Source: Bdellovibrionales bacterium (GTDB lineage: Bacteria; Bdellovibrionota; Bdellovibrionia; Bdellovibrionales; UBA1609). Taken from it: a stretch of DNA of 33,264 nucleotides. Numbering within the stretch: the first letter of the stretch is position 1; each line of letters opens with the position of its first letter. The DNA is taken from NCBI GenBank assembly GCA_013216195.1, contig JABSOQ010000028.1:1-33264 (forward strand). Direction: 5' to 3'. The notes below the pieces were generated by a model, which was not told where the DNA came from, did no database searches, and was given only the letters and a program-made list of their open reading frames with translations. The translations under genes and the position numbers were made by a program. Positions 8,605 through 17,373 of the stretch are shown piece by piece.

Positions 8605-9879
8605 GTGAACATAGATATGATTATGAACTCGTCGACCTTATTAAATCGCTCTGCAAGACGCTTAAATGTCTGGAGTTTTTGCGGTTTAGTGACAATTTTG
8701 AGCCTAGTCTTGCCGCTGGCATCTGTTGCTGATGAAGTCGGGTTTTGTGCTTTCGAGCTAAAGCGCCCTGCTCTAGTAATGCCCAAACAGCTATCTGAAC
8801 TCAAAGAGTTCAACCTAGCCACTCAAAATATTGCTCGCAACCTCGAGCACCTTGATTTGCTACACCCCTCAACCGTATTCAACAAAGCACACACAGTAGA
8901 CGTCGCCGTCGAGTATACAATCAGCCAACATTGGGAGCTTTTTCTGCAACTACCAGGTGGCCGAGACCTCCTGATGATTTTGTCTGACCCATTCTTTTTG
9001 ACTGTCCCACGTGAGTTCTTACAGAGAGAGCTCCAAGATTGGGCTCTAGAGTTTATGGGGGGTACAGAGCTCATTTTCAACTCTGATCTAGAAATACTAG
9101 CCATGTCTCACGCCGCTGGAGTCATTCCTGGAGACATATATTTTGGCTGGATCAGTGAAGGAGCTCTACCAATTATCGACATTCATGATCTCATGGGTCA
9201 CATGGCCATCTACACTGATTCTGTGTTACGTGAGCAGATCAAGAGTTTAGCCGGTTTACTTGCAAAGTCGACTGGAGAAGAGAGCAAGCGATTAAACTTA
9301 AAGGTGTGGCACGCGATGGGCGAGAAGGTTCCTTTTTTCTATACCAAAGAAGATGGAACTCCAACGATGACAGCTATCGGGGGGCCTGTGATTACATTCC
9401 GGCCTAATATTACCAATGTCACTCGCAAGCATTATCAATCTCAAGACCCTGAACCAGGAGGTTCAGAATGGGAAGAGTTTGAGCTTGGCTATGTCTCTTA
9501 CATCCAAGACTTCGGGGCGATAAAAAAAGTTATTGAAATGGCCAAAACGAATTACCCCGACGACCCAAGGCTAGAGGCTTTTTTAGAAAAGTACGAACGA
9601 CTAGTAACAGAGACAGGGGTGTTCTCAAGTCTCGATGACTTTCACACAACTTTGAACAAGAGTGTGAAAAGAGCTGCCCGCCTGCGCGTGGCCGAAATTC
9701 GCAATAGCTCATCAGACTTTCAAGACTTTTGGGTAAGACTTCGAAGTCAGATCGATCAAACCAACCCACAGACTCCTGTTGAGAAATACCTGAGCCTGTT
9801 GTCTCCTGATTGGCACAGACCACTGATGCAGATCAACATGGAGTTTGAGTTGCTGTATTATCAGCTAAGAGATCGATAA
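8605..9879 (+). CDS. Exported protein with post-signal Cys motif and an H-D-L-M-G-H motif
   Basis: 424 residues from GTG 8605; ATGs at 8617 and 8623 are alternatives and none has a clear ribosome-binding site. After a long basic N-region the hydrophobic core ends A-S-V-A near residue 42. It is followed by V-G-F-C-A-F-E-L with Cys48, the only cysteine of the mature protein. His194 and His199 lie in I-D-I-H-D-L-M-G-H-M. The spacing and residues recall the two iron-binding histidines of aromatic amino acid hydroxylases (P-D-x-x-H-[ED]-x-x-G-H), but nothing else was confirmed, so I do not assign that family. The rest is helical and charged. The gene stands alone on the plus strand. Confidence 0.7.
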   Translation: MNIDMIMNSSTLLNRSARRLNVWSFCGLVTILSLVLPLASVADEVGFCAFELKRPALVMPKQLSELKEFNLATQNIARNLEHLDLLHPSTVFNKAHTVDVAVEYTISQHWELFLQLPGGRDLLMILSDPFFLTVPREFLQRELQDWALEFMGGTELIFNSDLEILAMSHAAGVIPGDIYFGWISEGALPIIDIHDLMGHMAIYTDSVLREQIKSLAGLLAKSTGEESKRLNLKVWHAMGEKVPFFYTKEDGTPTMTAIGGPVITFRPNITNVTRKHYQSQDPEPGGSEWEEFELGYVSYIQDFGAIKKVIEMAKTNYPDDPRLEAFLEKYERLVTETGVFSSLDDFHTTLNKSVKRAARLRVAEIRNSSSDFQDFWVRLRSQIDQTNPQTPVEKYLSLLSPDWHRPLMQINMEFELLYYQLRDR

Positions 9880-10076
9880 ATCAACTGATCTGTTCTGGCA
9901 AAACCTGGCAACAAAAAACCTGAATGTCACCCGGCTAAAGTACCCTAGACATTGAGCTACCTTTCGTCTGCATTTATGCTCTAAAGCAGCCACCATGGCT
10001 ATCACAGTGTACAATTAAGGTTGTTGAAACACTGGTTCTCGACCGGCTTGTTCACTAGTCAACCTGAAAGGTGCCT

Positions 10077-11597
10077 ATGAGATTTTCGACACTACTTCTA
10101 TGCTTGGTAGCCCTTACCTCTGTGTCCACTTTTGCGAAACCGGCCAAAAAAGCGATTCCCTCTTCACTGAAATACATTTTTGATTTGAAGCAAGAAGAGC
10201 ACTTGTCAGATTTTGAAGAAGAGTTTGCGGGCACAGCTTCAAAGCTTGGCCTTGAAGTGGCCCCAATGAACATTATGCTAGCAGTGATACCAGTTCACTA
10301 TTACGCAACTTCAAGAGATTTCAAAAAGCAGGTCTTACTCATGATAGGCGGTCGTACACCGACCAAGTACGACAATTCAGATTTCAAAGTGAAAAACTTC
10401 ACACTTCACAATCGAAAATATCGAGGCAACTACTACGCTATCTTGATGAAAGGCTTTTCTGATAAAGAAAAAATGCGCATCTTCAACAAGCTGAAATCCA
10501 TCGATCTTGGCGAGAAAAGTAGCGCCTTCAATTTCTTGATCAACCAAGCCCACGCTCAAGAAACCCGAGTCGAAGGGCCCAGCTCTGCAGCTGGCGAAGA
10601 CAGCCCAGGTTTTTGGGGCTCGCTGGGCCGAGCATTTGTTGATTGCGGCCAAGGCATACTTGATGGTGCCAATGCCTTACTCGTAGACCCCTTCGTCGAT
10701 TTCTATGGTGCCGCTCACCTCTGGATTACAGACTCAGAACAGTTCTGGGCGAACTCAGCTGCTCAAGCATAAGCCATAGGTGACTTCGCCTCAGGCGTAT
10801 ACAACGACCCACTCGGGGCCATGGCAAGGGGCAGAGATGCTATCGGGCAAACCACTGCAGCAGATGTAAACCGAATCGGCTGCTCATTGGTAGGCGGCGG
10901 GGGTACCGCAGCTTTTATGAACAGAGGAGTTCGTGGAGCGATGGCAACTGCACAAACGCAAGGTGCCGTGGGGGTCTTGCCTTCAATCGCTCAAACCAAG
11001 GCCCGAGCCCTCGCAACAGCAGAGTCTCTTGGTATCAACGTCGGCAACAGAGCTGCAGTGTTAAGAATGATCGACGATGAAGTTGCTGAATTCGCAAGGC
11101 AAGGTCGCTCTTACCATAATGGGTACGGTGCAGGCTCAGCCTATATTGACCGAGTCATGGCAAGAATAATGGAAGCCTTCGAAAGCACCCACGAGATTGG
11201 AAGTCGGCTTTATCGGCAAGACCTCCAAGCTCATAGACTAAGAAGGCTGCAAGAGATGCGGGCCAGAGCAGACTCAGACTTGATTCAAATAATTAGGCAA
11301 AATATTGAACCCGAGCACGGCTGGAGTGACTTCTACAATGCCTGGTACCAGAGAACAGTTACAGAAGGTGCCGAAACCCTTGTTGGAGGCAGCCAGACAA
11401 ACTTGGCCTTCATACCTGGCCCGACACCTGGCACAGTGCAAGTGTACGGCTATTCTTGGCTAGACGACCCTGTTGCCGCACTAAATGGTCAAGCATCTCG
11501 CCCATTAAATGTCAGCGACGTTGTCGTTCAACAAGCCAGGCGCAACGAAGGTGTCTCGGCCTACCCGCTTAGGTTTAATGCCATAATCAGTGAGTAG
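10077..11597 (+). pseudogene. Long exported-protein gene split by an in-frame ochre stop
   Basis: The frame from ATG 10077 (AAAGGTG just upstream; GTG 10071 is also possible) runs to the TAG at 11595-11597 with only one interruption, TAA at 10770-10772, codon 232. The downstream part stays in the same frame, and its first possible start is 48 bases beyond the stop, so the two parts look like one protein of about 506 residues. The signal peptide ends S-T-F-A at residue 20. The stretch around the stop is Gly/Ala-rich and continuous in style on both sides (A-N-S-A-A-Q-A, stop, A-I-G-D-F-A-S-G), resembling linker or pre-toxin regions of large secreted proteins. The C-terminal half is helical and basic. 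Not recognised. CAA to TAA would explain the lesion. Confidence 0.7.
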
Positions 11598-11767
11598 AAA
11601 GAAGGGACTGGCTTTCTGATGCCAGGTTTAGAATCGTTCGGAAATGACATATTCTCTATCCGCTAACCCTGGTGATGCTAGCTTTGGGGGTTGAAGCCCT
11701 CCTGATCCGTGTTGTTGTTTACATGGTTTTTTGATATCCCTTTTACATGCCTACTAGGGGTGGTATT

Positions 11768-12808
11768 GTGGGACTGAATACGCTCATTACTACAGCAAAA
11801 GCTTTGGCCTTTTTTGTTATAACAATTGGGTTTTCATTAGCGGCACAGGCCGTTGAATCAAAAAGTGATTTGAGGGGCATGCTTCCCTATGTATCGAAAG
11901 TCAAAAGCCAACAAGGTCGAAACACATGCACCGTATTTGCCCTAACCGCTGTGTTAGAGAGTCTCTACATGCGCGATGAAGGCGCCTCCAGTATAGACTT
12001 CTCAGAGGAGTGGCTACAATATCTGGCAGCCGGCTCAACTGCTTCTGGCGGAGCAAAAGGCTCAATGGTCAGCATTAACTTTAATGCTCTAAAACGACAT
12101 GGAGTCACTACCGAGCAGCTAATGCCGTTCACTAAGGGAACCTGGTCAGATGATCCCGCTCACCCGCAGGCACGAGTCATTGAGCAATATTGCGGAGATC
12201 TCTCGGGGCTAGAGTACACGCGGTGCTTGTTTGGCAAAAGAAGCCCTCGGTACCTCACTATGTCAGACAACCAACTTCGAGGCTTACCCGGGGGGCGGCA
12301 GTTTTCAACAGCTAGGCAAGGTGGAAGTCAGTATCAGTCATTTGTGAACTCTTTAAGAATCAATGTGGTCAGCAATCCCACCACAATAAAACACTACCTC
12401 GCTCAAAAGACGCCTTTGACCTTAGAGGTCAACGTGCATTACGGCAGCTGGCACCATTCCGCCGGAGAAAAATACGGGATCGATATCGATAAGAACTCTT
12501 ATAACAGAGGCATTGTGACCTACCCTGAGCGAGGCTCGGTCGACCGTTACCAATCTGATCGGCATCCTGCCCGGCATGCTGTACAAGTGATTGGCTATGA
12601 CGACGATGTTCAAGTTACCTACACGAAAAAAATGCGCGACGGTTCAATGCGAACTTTTACTCGCACTGGGGTCTATTATATTAAAAATTCTTGGGGCAAA
12701 AAGTTCGGCAAGAACTTTCGCTTCGGCCGATCAAGAATCCCAGGACTCGGAATCATCACTCAGGACTACGCTCACCACCTGGGGAAATTCTCAGTTGTGA
12801 CTCGCTAG
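11768..12808 (+). CDS. Exported papain-like cysteine peptidase (C1 superfamily)
   Basis: 346 residues from GTG 11768, chosen because AGGGG at 11756-11760 is at the right distance; an ATG at 11747 has no such site. The signal peptide is residues 1-28 (A-A-Q-A). The catalytic triad is visible: Cys54 after the oxyanion Gln region (Q-Q-G-R-N-T-C-T-V-F-A), His270 (R-H-A-V-Q-V-I-G-Y), and Asn307 in K-N-S-W-G. Unlike classical papains it has no long inhibitory propeptide: the catalytic Cys comes only 25 residues after the signal. An insertion of about 100 residues sits between Cys and His. The likely role is periplasmic or secreted proteolysis. A terminator follows. Confidence 0.88.
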   Translation: MGLNTLITTAKALAFFVITIGFSLAAQAVESKSDLRGMLPYVSKVKSQQGRNTCTVFALTAVLESLYMRDEGASSIDFSEEWLQYLAAGSTASGGAKGSMVSINFNALKRHGVTTEQLMPFTKGTWSDDPAHPQARVIEQYCGDLSGLEYTRCLFGKRSPRYLTMSDNQLRGLPGGRQFSTARQGGSQYQSFVNSLRINVVSNPTTIKHYLAQKTPLTLEVNVHYGSWHHSAGEKYGIDIDKNSYNRGIVTYPERGSVDRYQSDRHPARHAVQVIGYDDDVQVTYTKKMRDGSMRTFTRTGVYYIKNSWGKKFGKNFRFGRSRIPGLGIITQDYAHHLGKFSVVTR

Positions 12809-12848
12809 AGCACGCTCTTTCACTTCGAGTCCTGCTTAGACAAAGAAA

Positions 12849-12874
12849 AACCACCCGGTGGGTGGTTATTTTTT
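12849..12874. terminator. Bidirectional terminator for the peptidase gene and the tRNA
   Basis: AACCACCC and GGGTGGTT form a perfect stem around GGT. A run of six T (12869-12874) follows on the plus strand, and on the minus strand the stem is followed by TTTCTTTG. It lies between the peptidase stop and the 3' end of the minus-strand tRNA. Confidence 0.85.
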
Positions 12875-12950
12875 GGTAGGGGCTGCAGGACTCGAACCTG
12901 CGATCCTTCGGTTATGAGCCGAATGCTTTAACCAACTAAGCTAAGCCCCC
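12874..12950 (-). tRNA. tRNA with CAT anticodon (Met elongator, or Ile2 if lysidine-modified)
   Basis: Read on the minus strand this is a 77-base cloverleaf with encoded CCA. The acceptor GGGGGCT pairs with AGCCCCT (first pair G-U), the D-loop holds TAGTTGGTTAA, the anticodon arm is TTCGG-CTCATAA-CCGAA, and the T arm is GCAGG-TTCGAGT-CCTGC. Anticodon CAT can be elongator methionine or isoleucine-2; I cannot separate these with certainty. Initiator is unlikely: the anticodon stem lacks the three G-C pairs and the acceptor begins with a G-U pair rather than the C-A mismatch. Confidence 0.93.
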
Positions 12951-13186
12951 AAGCTTTGAGCACCAAAAATTATTAGAATCTGGCCAGCTTTACAAGTGGT
13001 TTAAATGTCTGCTGGAGAGCAAAATCAACTTTATTGACCACAACCCAGCTCGGGGTACAGGCTCCAAGTCTTTGATTTTAGTAATTATTTTACTGACACC
13101 CGACCAGGCCTTAGACACCAAATCAACCTTGTGCTCTCTCCTCGCGGGCCTCAAAAGCGTCTATTAGGCACCCCCTTTGCTACTAA

Positions 13187-14795
13187 GTGGGGCGGGAGCT
13201 TTTTTCGATCTGGAATATTCGCTTTGCCTTGGGGCTGTTTCTTTTTGGTACATTCTCTAGCCATTCGCTGGCAAGCCAGAACTCGTGCGCTGTCGACACA
13301 CCTATCGGAGCACATGAGATGAGCCAACCAAGAACAAGTACCTGACATTGGCGATCTGCTTTGCTGCATGCCCGATGATTACAAAAGAAATGTCATGATC
13401 GCCCACACAAGCTTGGCAGGGCAACCTGGCAACCCGCATTCGCCAAGACTGCTGTTTCGTGCAGACCGGGCAGATAACGGCCTTTTTACTAGCCCTATCG
13501 TCTTCTCCGTTAATGGCGGTTACGACACTCCCCCAGTAGTCTCAGAAGATGGAACTTACCCCAACCCAGACGATTTTGAAGAGTCTGAACTTCAGCCTCA
13601 AGGTAACAGTTTAGAGATCGTGATGGCCGAATCTGGTAGACCGCTTGAGTTTTTTGATATGCACGCAAACGACAGCTTGAGTATGCAAAGAAACCCACCT
13701 CTATGTGTTGGCTGTCACTCTGCTGGTAACCCCGATGGCTATGAAGAGCTGCATATGATTTTTCATGCTGACCCGAACTAGCCGAACTCCGTGGGTGGTG
13801 CAAACTTCTGTGATCCTAAGCAAGATCAACTCGTGCGCTCCGCCTCTGAGCAAGCAATTAATGCCGTCAAAAACAACCCACGCTTTCGCTGTGTTGATCT
13901 GTCTAGAGTCGAGCCCCAGACTGAGGAAGCGCAAGTCGTTGATAAAAGAGAAGGTGCCTTTCAAATTTTGGCTGAGACTGACGCCGCTTTCAGACAGTTG
14001 AACGAAGAACGAATTCACCGAGACTTGTTCGCCAACCCGAACTGGAACCGCATGAAGTACGCCGTAATTGGCAGGCTTCAATGCGAAAGCCACGCCCTCA
14101 GGCTCAGTGATTATATACCCGAAGAACAGATCGCTGCAATGAGGCCAAACCTTGAGCTATCAACTCAAATGCTTCAGACAAACCCTCTTCAAAACGACGC
14201 CGCACAAGCCCTTGCTGTCGAGCTACCTTATGAAAGAAAGCGCAGAGAGTACTTAGATGAGTTGTTAGAGAACCCCGAACAGCTTGCTGCCGATGGCTAC
14301 CTTCCTGGTGACGGCGCCTTTGCTTGTGGCCCACTTGAAGACGGAGGGCTTATTGAGTCTTTTGTTGATGGCTCCCACCCCAATAGCCAGACAGACCCTC
14401 TGCTAAACCGAATTGCCTTTGACAGCACCATTCGTGGTTGCCCTGGCGTTCACTTTGGCATTGACCCCTTGTTAAGGTTTTTCGTTGAAGGGCATGGGGG
14501 CACAACAGAGCATTGGCACAAAACTCATGTCGGTGGCAGAGTTGCTACTGATTTTCAGTTTCGAAACATAGCTCCTATTCTTCGGCAAGAACAAGCAAGT
14601 GGTGCAGACCCACTTCTAGTCGGTCTACTCGAGTCGCTACCACGATCGAATCAAAGACTGTGTGAATATGTAAAGGAGACTTCATTAAATGTTCACAGCA
14701 GTGAACAGCCAGAAAGAGTACTTGCTGCCGATCAGCCTGGCGAAGTCATAAACGCTGAGGTTTTAGATGAGGCTGGAGATCAAGAGTCCAGATAA
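13187..14795 (+). pseudogene. Exported CxxCH-containing protein gene with a frameshift and an amber stop
   Basis: From GTG 13187 a clear signal peptide ends S-H-S-L-A near residue 29, then S-Q-N-S-C. That frame closes at TGA 13343-13345. The frame one base ahead continues after 13322 with convincing protein (P-D-I-G-D-L-L-C-C, and so on), so one extra base near 13322 (CATGAGATG-A-GCC) would explain the break. The new frame is interrupted again by TAG at 13779-13781 and then runs to TAA at 14793-14795. A repaired product would have about 535 residues. It has one c-type heme motif, C-V-G-C-H, about 80 bases before the amber codon, and many other cysteines. An exported c-type heme protein of unknown role is likely. 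GTG 13187 has no good ribosome-binding site. Two lesions in one gene favour true decay. Confidence 0.7.
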
Positions 14796-15022
14796 TTAGA
14801 GCCTTTACGCAAAATTTGAGTGCTATGCTCAAAGAGATTAGCTCTCGTTCAAAAAAAACAATTGAGACCTGCTACCGCAAACTTGATTTATGTCATGCCC
14901 GAGTGAAGTGATCTTTTCATAGCTTCTCTGTTTTACAAAGTGGCCCACCTAAAGAATCTTCAACCACCCTTTTCAATCTGAGATCAAGTGATACAAATGT
15001 GTGCATAACTTTGGGGGTATAC

Positions 15023-15472
15023 ATGAAAACTCTAATAATTCTTATTCTCGCTCTATCTGCATGCTCGAGCTTCGCCGAGGTTCAGCTTGTTACAGTTGAT
15101 CAAGTTTTTGAAGCTTTTGATGTTAACTACGACACCGATTGGGGTGGTTACAACGATGATGGCATCGAGTGCAGTTGGTCTTTTTATTATGACGACTTAG
15201 AAGAGGAACATACCGGTGAGTACATTGTGAGCTATGTGATCGATGGTCGCTCTCGAATTCATCGACTGGTGAAGATCAAACAAAGCACCCATTACTGGCA
15301 CACTACTCTTTCTGATGGCTCTGAAAAGTACGTTGAAGAGATTGGCCCGGCTGGCCCGGCTACCCACCCAACTGTTCTTATCTTGAAGCAACTCGGTGAG
15401 GGCAAGGTCAGGCTCGAAGCCAAGAAGGGCGAAGACGATCTTGGAGCCCACTGCATAGTCGATGAGGCTTAA
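15023..15472 (+). CDS. Small exported protein or lipoprotein, 149 residues, unknown
   Basis: ATG 15023 is preferred to an in-frame ATG at 14999 because GGGGG at 15013-15017 lies just before it. The N-terminus is a short hydrophobic stretch with L-S-A-C at residues 11-14, a canonical lipobox, so it may be a lipoprotein. Alternatively signal peptidase I could cut after S-F-A at about residue 18. The mature part is acidic with two further cysteines, many aromatic residues and alternating hydrophobic residues suggestive of beta strands. It is convergent with the minus-strand operon ending at 15509. Confidence 0.75.
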   Translation: MKTLIILILALSACSSFAEVQLVTVDQVFEAFDVNYDTDWGGYNDDGIECSWSFYYDDLEEEHTGEYIVSYVIDGRSRIHRLVKIKQSTHYWHTTLSDGSEKYVEEIGPAGPATHPTVLILKQLGEGKVRLEAKKGEDDLGAHCIVDEA

Positions 15473-15508
15473 CTCCTTGAAGCTGTTCGCCCTAAAGAGT
15501 TACGAAGC

Positions 15509-16507
15509 TTAATCGATAGGATCTTCTAGCTGAAACACACCTTGAGTCGGCGATTCATCTCTGAGCCTGAGGGTTCTCATTCGAGGGCCCTCAACATCGT
15601 TGCTTAGCTTTCTCAAAATCACAAAGTCTTCGGTGCCCTCATTCACCGCCAAAACCTCGAGGCCAGTCACGGCATTGAGATATCGCTCCACAGATATCAG
15701 CTCAGTATCCCCAATCATTCGGTGAGCGTATTCGTGGTCTGCGGCGAATTCAGCTGGCTCAATCATAGGATCAGTTGGAGCCAACACTACAAATTGCGGA
15801 GTGAACATGCCGTACTTTTCAAGAGAAGTGAAAATCAAACCACCTGGCTTCGTCATTCGAGCCAGTGTTCTCAAAGATCTAGCCGGGTCTCCACTGTGAT
15901 ATTGAGCGATTCCATAGAGATCCATGGTGATGTCTGCCACCTCCCACAAACCGTTCTCGGCAAGCTCATCTGGGCTCATCAGAACCCAGTTGCCAGTTTT
16001 GTAGTCTATCAGGCCATTCTCAATCTCTAGGTTCATCTGGGTGTAGGCACCGAGCTCATCAAGGTAGTTGCTGTTGCCTCTTCTCTCTGGCATCGGCGGC
16101 TTGGCATAGGAGCCCGCAATGAACTTTGGAGCATTGTGACCTTTCGCCTGGGCCCCTGCAGCCATCTGAATCAGAGCTGTTGCCATGCCCGCACTAGGGT
16201 CAAGGGCCACCTGCCCATTGCCCAACTCCCAAACCAATTGCGACAAGGTCTTACCATCAAGCTTAGGAAAAGATCGATCATACTCATGCACCCTACGGTC
16301 TGTGCGAAAGGCGTTGCGCTCAAGCTGCGCAGTCAAGAACCTGGTTTCTGCCATTTCATCGGGGCAAGAGCCTGGCGCTGTATCTTGGTCTGCAAACACA
16401 TTAGGGCCAGTCAGTACTGAGATAAAAACCAAAGCTAAGCCAGACAGCATTAGATCAATACTGAATCTCAAAACAATTGGGCTCTCACCACCTTCTGAAC
16501 TAAGCAT
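15509..16507 (-). CDS. Exported protein with a class I SAM-methyltransferase-like fold
   Basis: 332 residues, last gene of a three-gene operon and 22 bases after the previous one. An uncharged hydrophobic signal core (about 19-39, ending N-V-F-A) is followed by P-G-S-C with Cys48, the only cysteine. Methyltransferase-like signs are a motif I region V-A-L-D-P-S-A-G-M-A-T (about 100-110), and a later block with D-L-Y-G-I-A-Q-Y-H (196-204) followed by L-A-R-M-T-K-P-G-G-L-I-F (215-226). These are the usual positions of motifs IV to VI. The glycine motif is altered (D-P-S-A-G instead of D-x-G-x-G). SAM is a cytoplasmic cofactor, so an exported enzyme of this type would act in another cell or have lost catalysis. 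The start has AGAGGT upstream. Confidence 0.68.
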   Translation of the reverse strand: MLSSEGGESPIVLRFSIDLMLSGLALVFISVLTGPNVFADQDTAPGSCPDEMAETRFLTAQLERNAFRTDRRVHEYDRSFPKLDGKTLSQLVWELGNGQVALDPSAGMATALIQMAAGAQAKGHNAPKFIAGSYAKPPMPERRGNSNYLDELGAYTQMNLEIENGLIDYKTGNWVLMSPDELAENGLWEVADITMDLYGIAQYHSGDPARSLRTLARMTKPGGLIFTSLEKYGMFTPQFVVLAPTDPMIEPAEFAADHEYAHRMIGDTELISVERYLNAVTGLEVLAVNEGTEDFVILRKLSNDVEGPRMRTLRLRDESPTQGVFQLEDPID

Positions 16508-16529
16508 ACTTACCTCTAACAGCCCATGG

Positions 16530-17366
16530 CTAATCTTGCAGCCTTCTCAACATATCATCAATCTCACTTTGACTTGGGCCCTCTTCACTTCTCGGAACAG
16601 TTTGCCTGTCAACGAGGTCATCATTGCTTGAGAACGAAACTCCCTGCATGTCTGGGTCTGCCGCTTCTGCCAATGGAGGCACAGGCAAAGTGCCAAGCTC
16701 AAAAAGGCGATCTAAAAATGAATAGAAAAAGTCAGCTGTGATGTCATGATCGCCCACAGCAAGTTCATCTACTGAGTAAAGATGCATCACCGACCCATCT
16801 TCTAGATCTGACTTTGAGTATTCAAAGTTATGCGAATCAAGAAACTCAAGAACATCTGTCTCAGCAATACCTGGGTACTCGACTTCATTAAAGTACTCAC
16901 CGTTAGACAAGATCTTTTGTAGGTCAGCAGATGCCGTCGCTAGCATCTGCCGGGGTACCTCACTTCGCTTTCGAACACCTCTCACACCATTAAACTGCTT
17001 CAAGTAAAAATGAACTCGAATCAAATCAGATTCGGGGTCTACTTCACGTGATGTAGAAGCGATCCATCTGTTTCCGTCAGCTTCAACTAGCATCCAAACG
17101 TAGCCAGGCATACCCTTCATGCCTGGCACTTTGGTGCGGTTAGACCCATTGGTTTGATTGTAGAGATGGGTGAACCTAAATTCGCCTTGCGAGACATCTT
17201 CTAATTCGCGGATTGCTGAATTCATCGAACCAGCGGTTGGCATCCCAGCATGAGCCAACACCTCAAGAGGCCTATTATTGAGTGTAATGAAACACTGCCC
17301 CCTAGGAGTACCATAGGCCACTGCAGCACTTAGACTTAGAATCAAGATACAGAGAGACTTCAACAT
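16530..17366 (-). CDS. Exported protein with post-signal Cys motif, middle gene of operon
   Basis: 278 residues. The signal peptide is residues 1-19 (A-V-A-Y-G), then R-G-Q-C-F-I-T-L with Cys25, the only cysteine of the mature part. The middle has beta-like segments (G-Y-V-W-M-L-V-E-A, W-I-A-S-T). The C-terminal 50 residues are acidic and probably disordered, ending in a short amphipathic helix (S-E-I-D-D-M-L-R-R-L). The start ATG has TTAGGAG at good spacing and begins seven bases after the stop of the preceding gene, so the two are co-transcribed and probably translationally linked. Family not recognised. Confidence 0.78.
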   Translation of the reverse strand: MLKSLCILILSLSAAVAYGTPRGQCFITLNNRPLEVLAHAGMPTAGSMNSAIRELEDVSQGEFRFTHLYNQTNGSNRTKVPGMKGMPGYVWMLVEADGNRWIASTSREVDPESDLIRVHFYLKQFNGVRGVRKRSEVPRQMLATASADLQKILSNGEYFNEVEYPGIAETDVLEFLDSHNFEYSKSDLEDGSVMHLYSVDELAVGDHDITADFFYSFLDRLFELGTLPVPPLAEAADPDMQGVSFSSNDDLVDRQTVPRSEEGPSQSEIDDMLRRLQD

Positions 17367-17373
17367 CGGGCTC

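Noticed and set aside
13131-13322. Plus-strand 63-residue frame before the heme-motif gene
   Set aside because: The frame beside it encodes a good signal peptide; this one is its shadow.
16185-16631. Plus-strand 148-residue frame
   Set aside because: It lies opposite the methyltransferase-like and Cys-motif genes and has a Ser/Arg-rich composition typical of antisense shadows.
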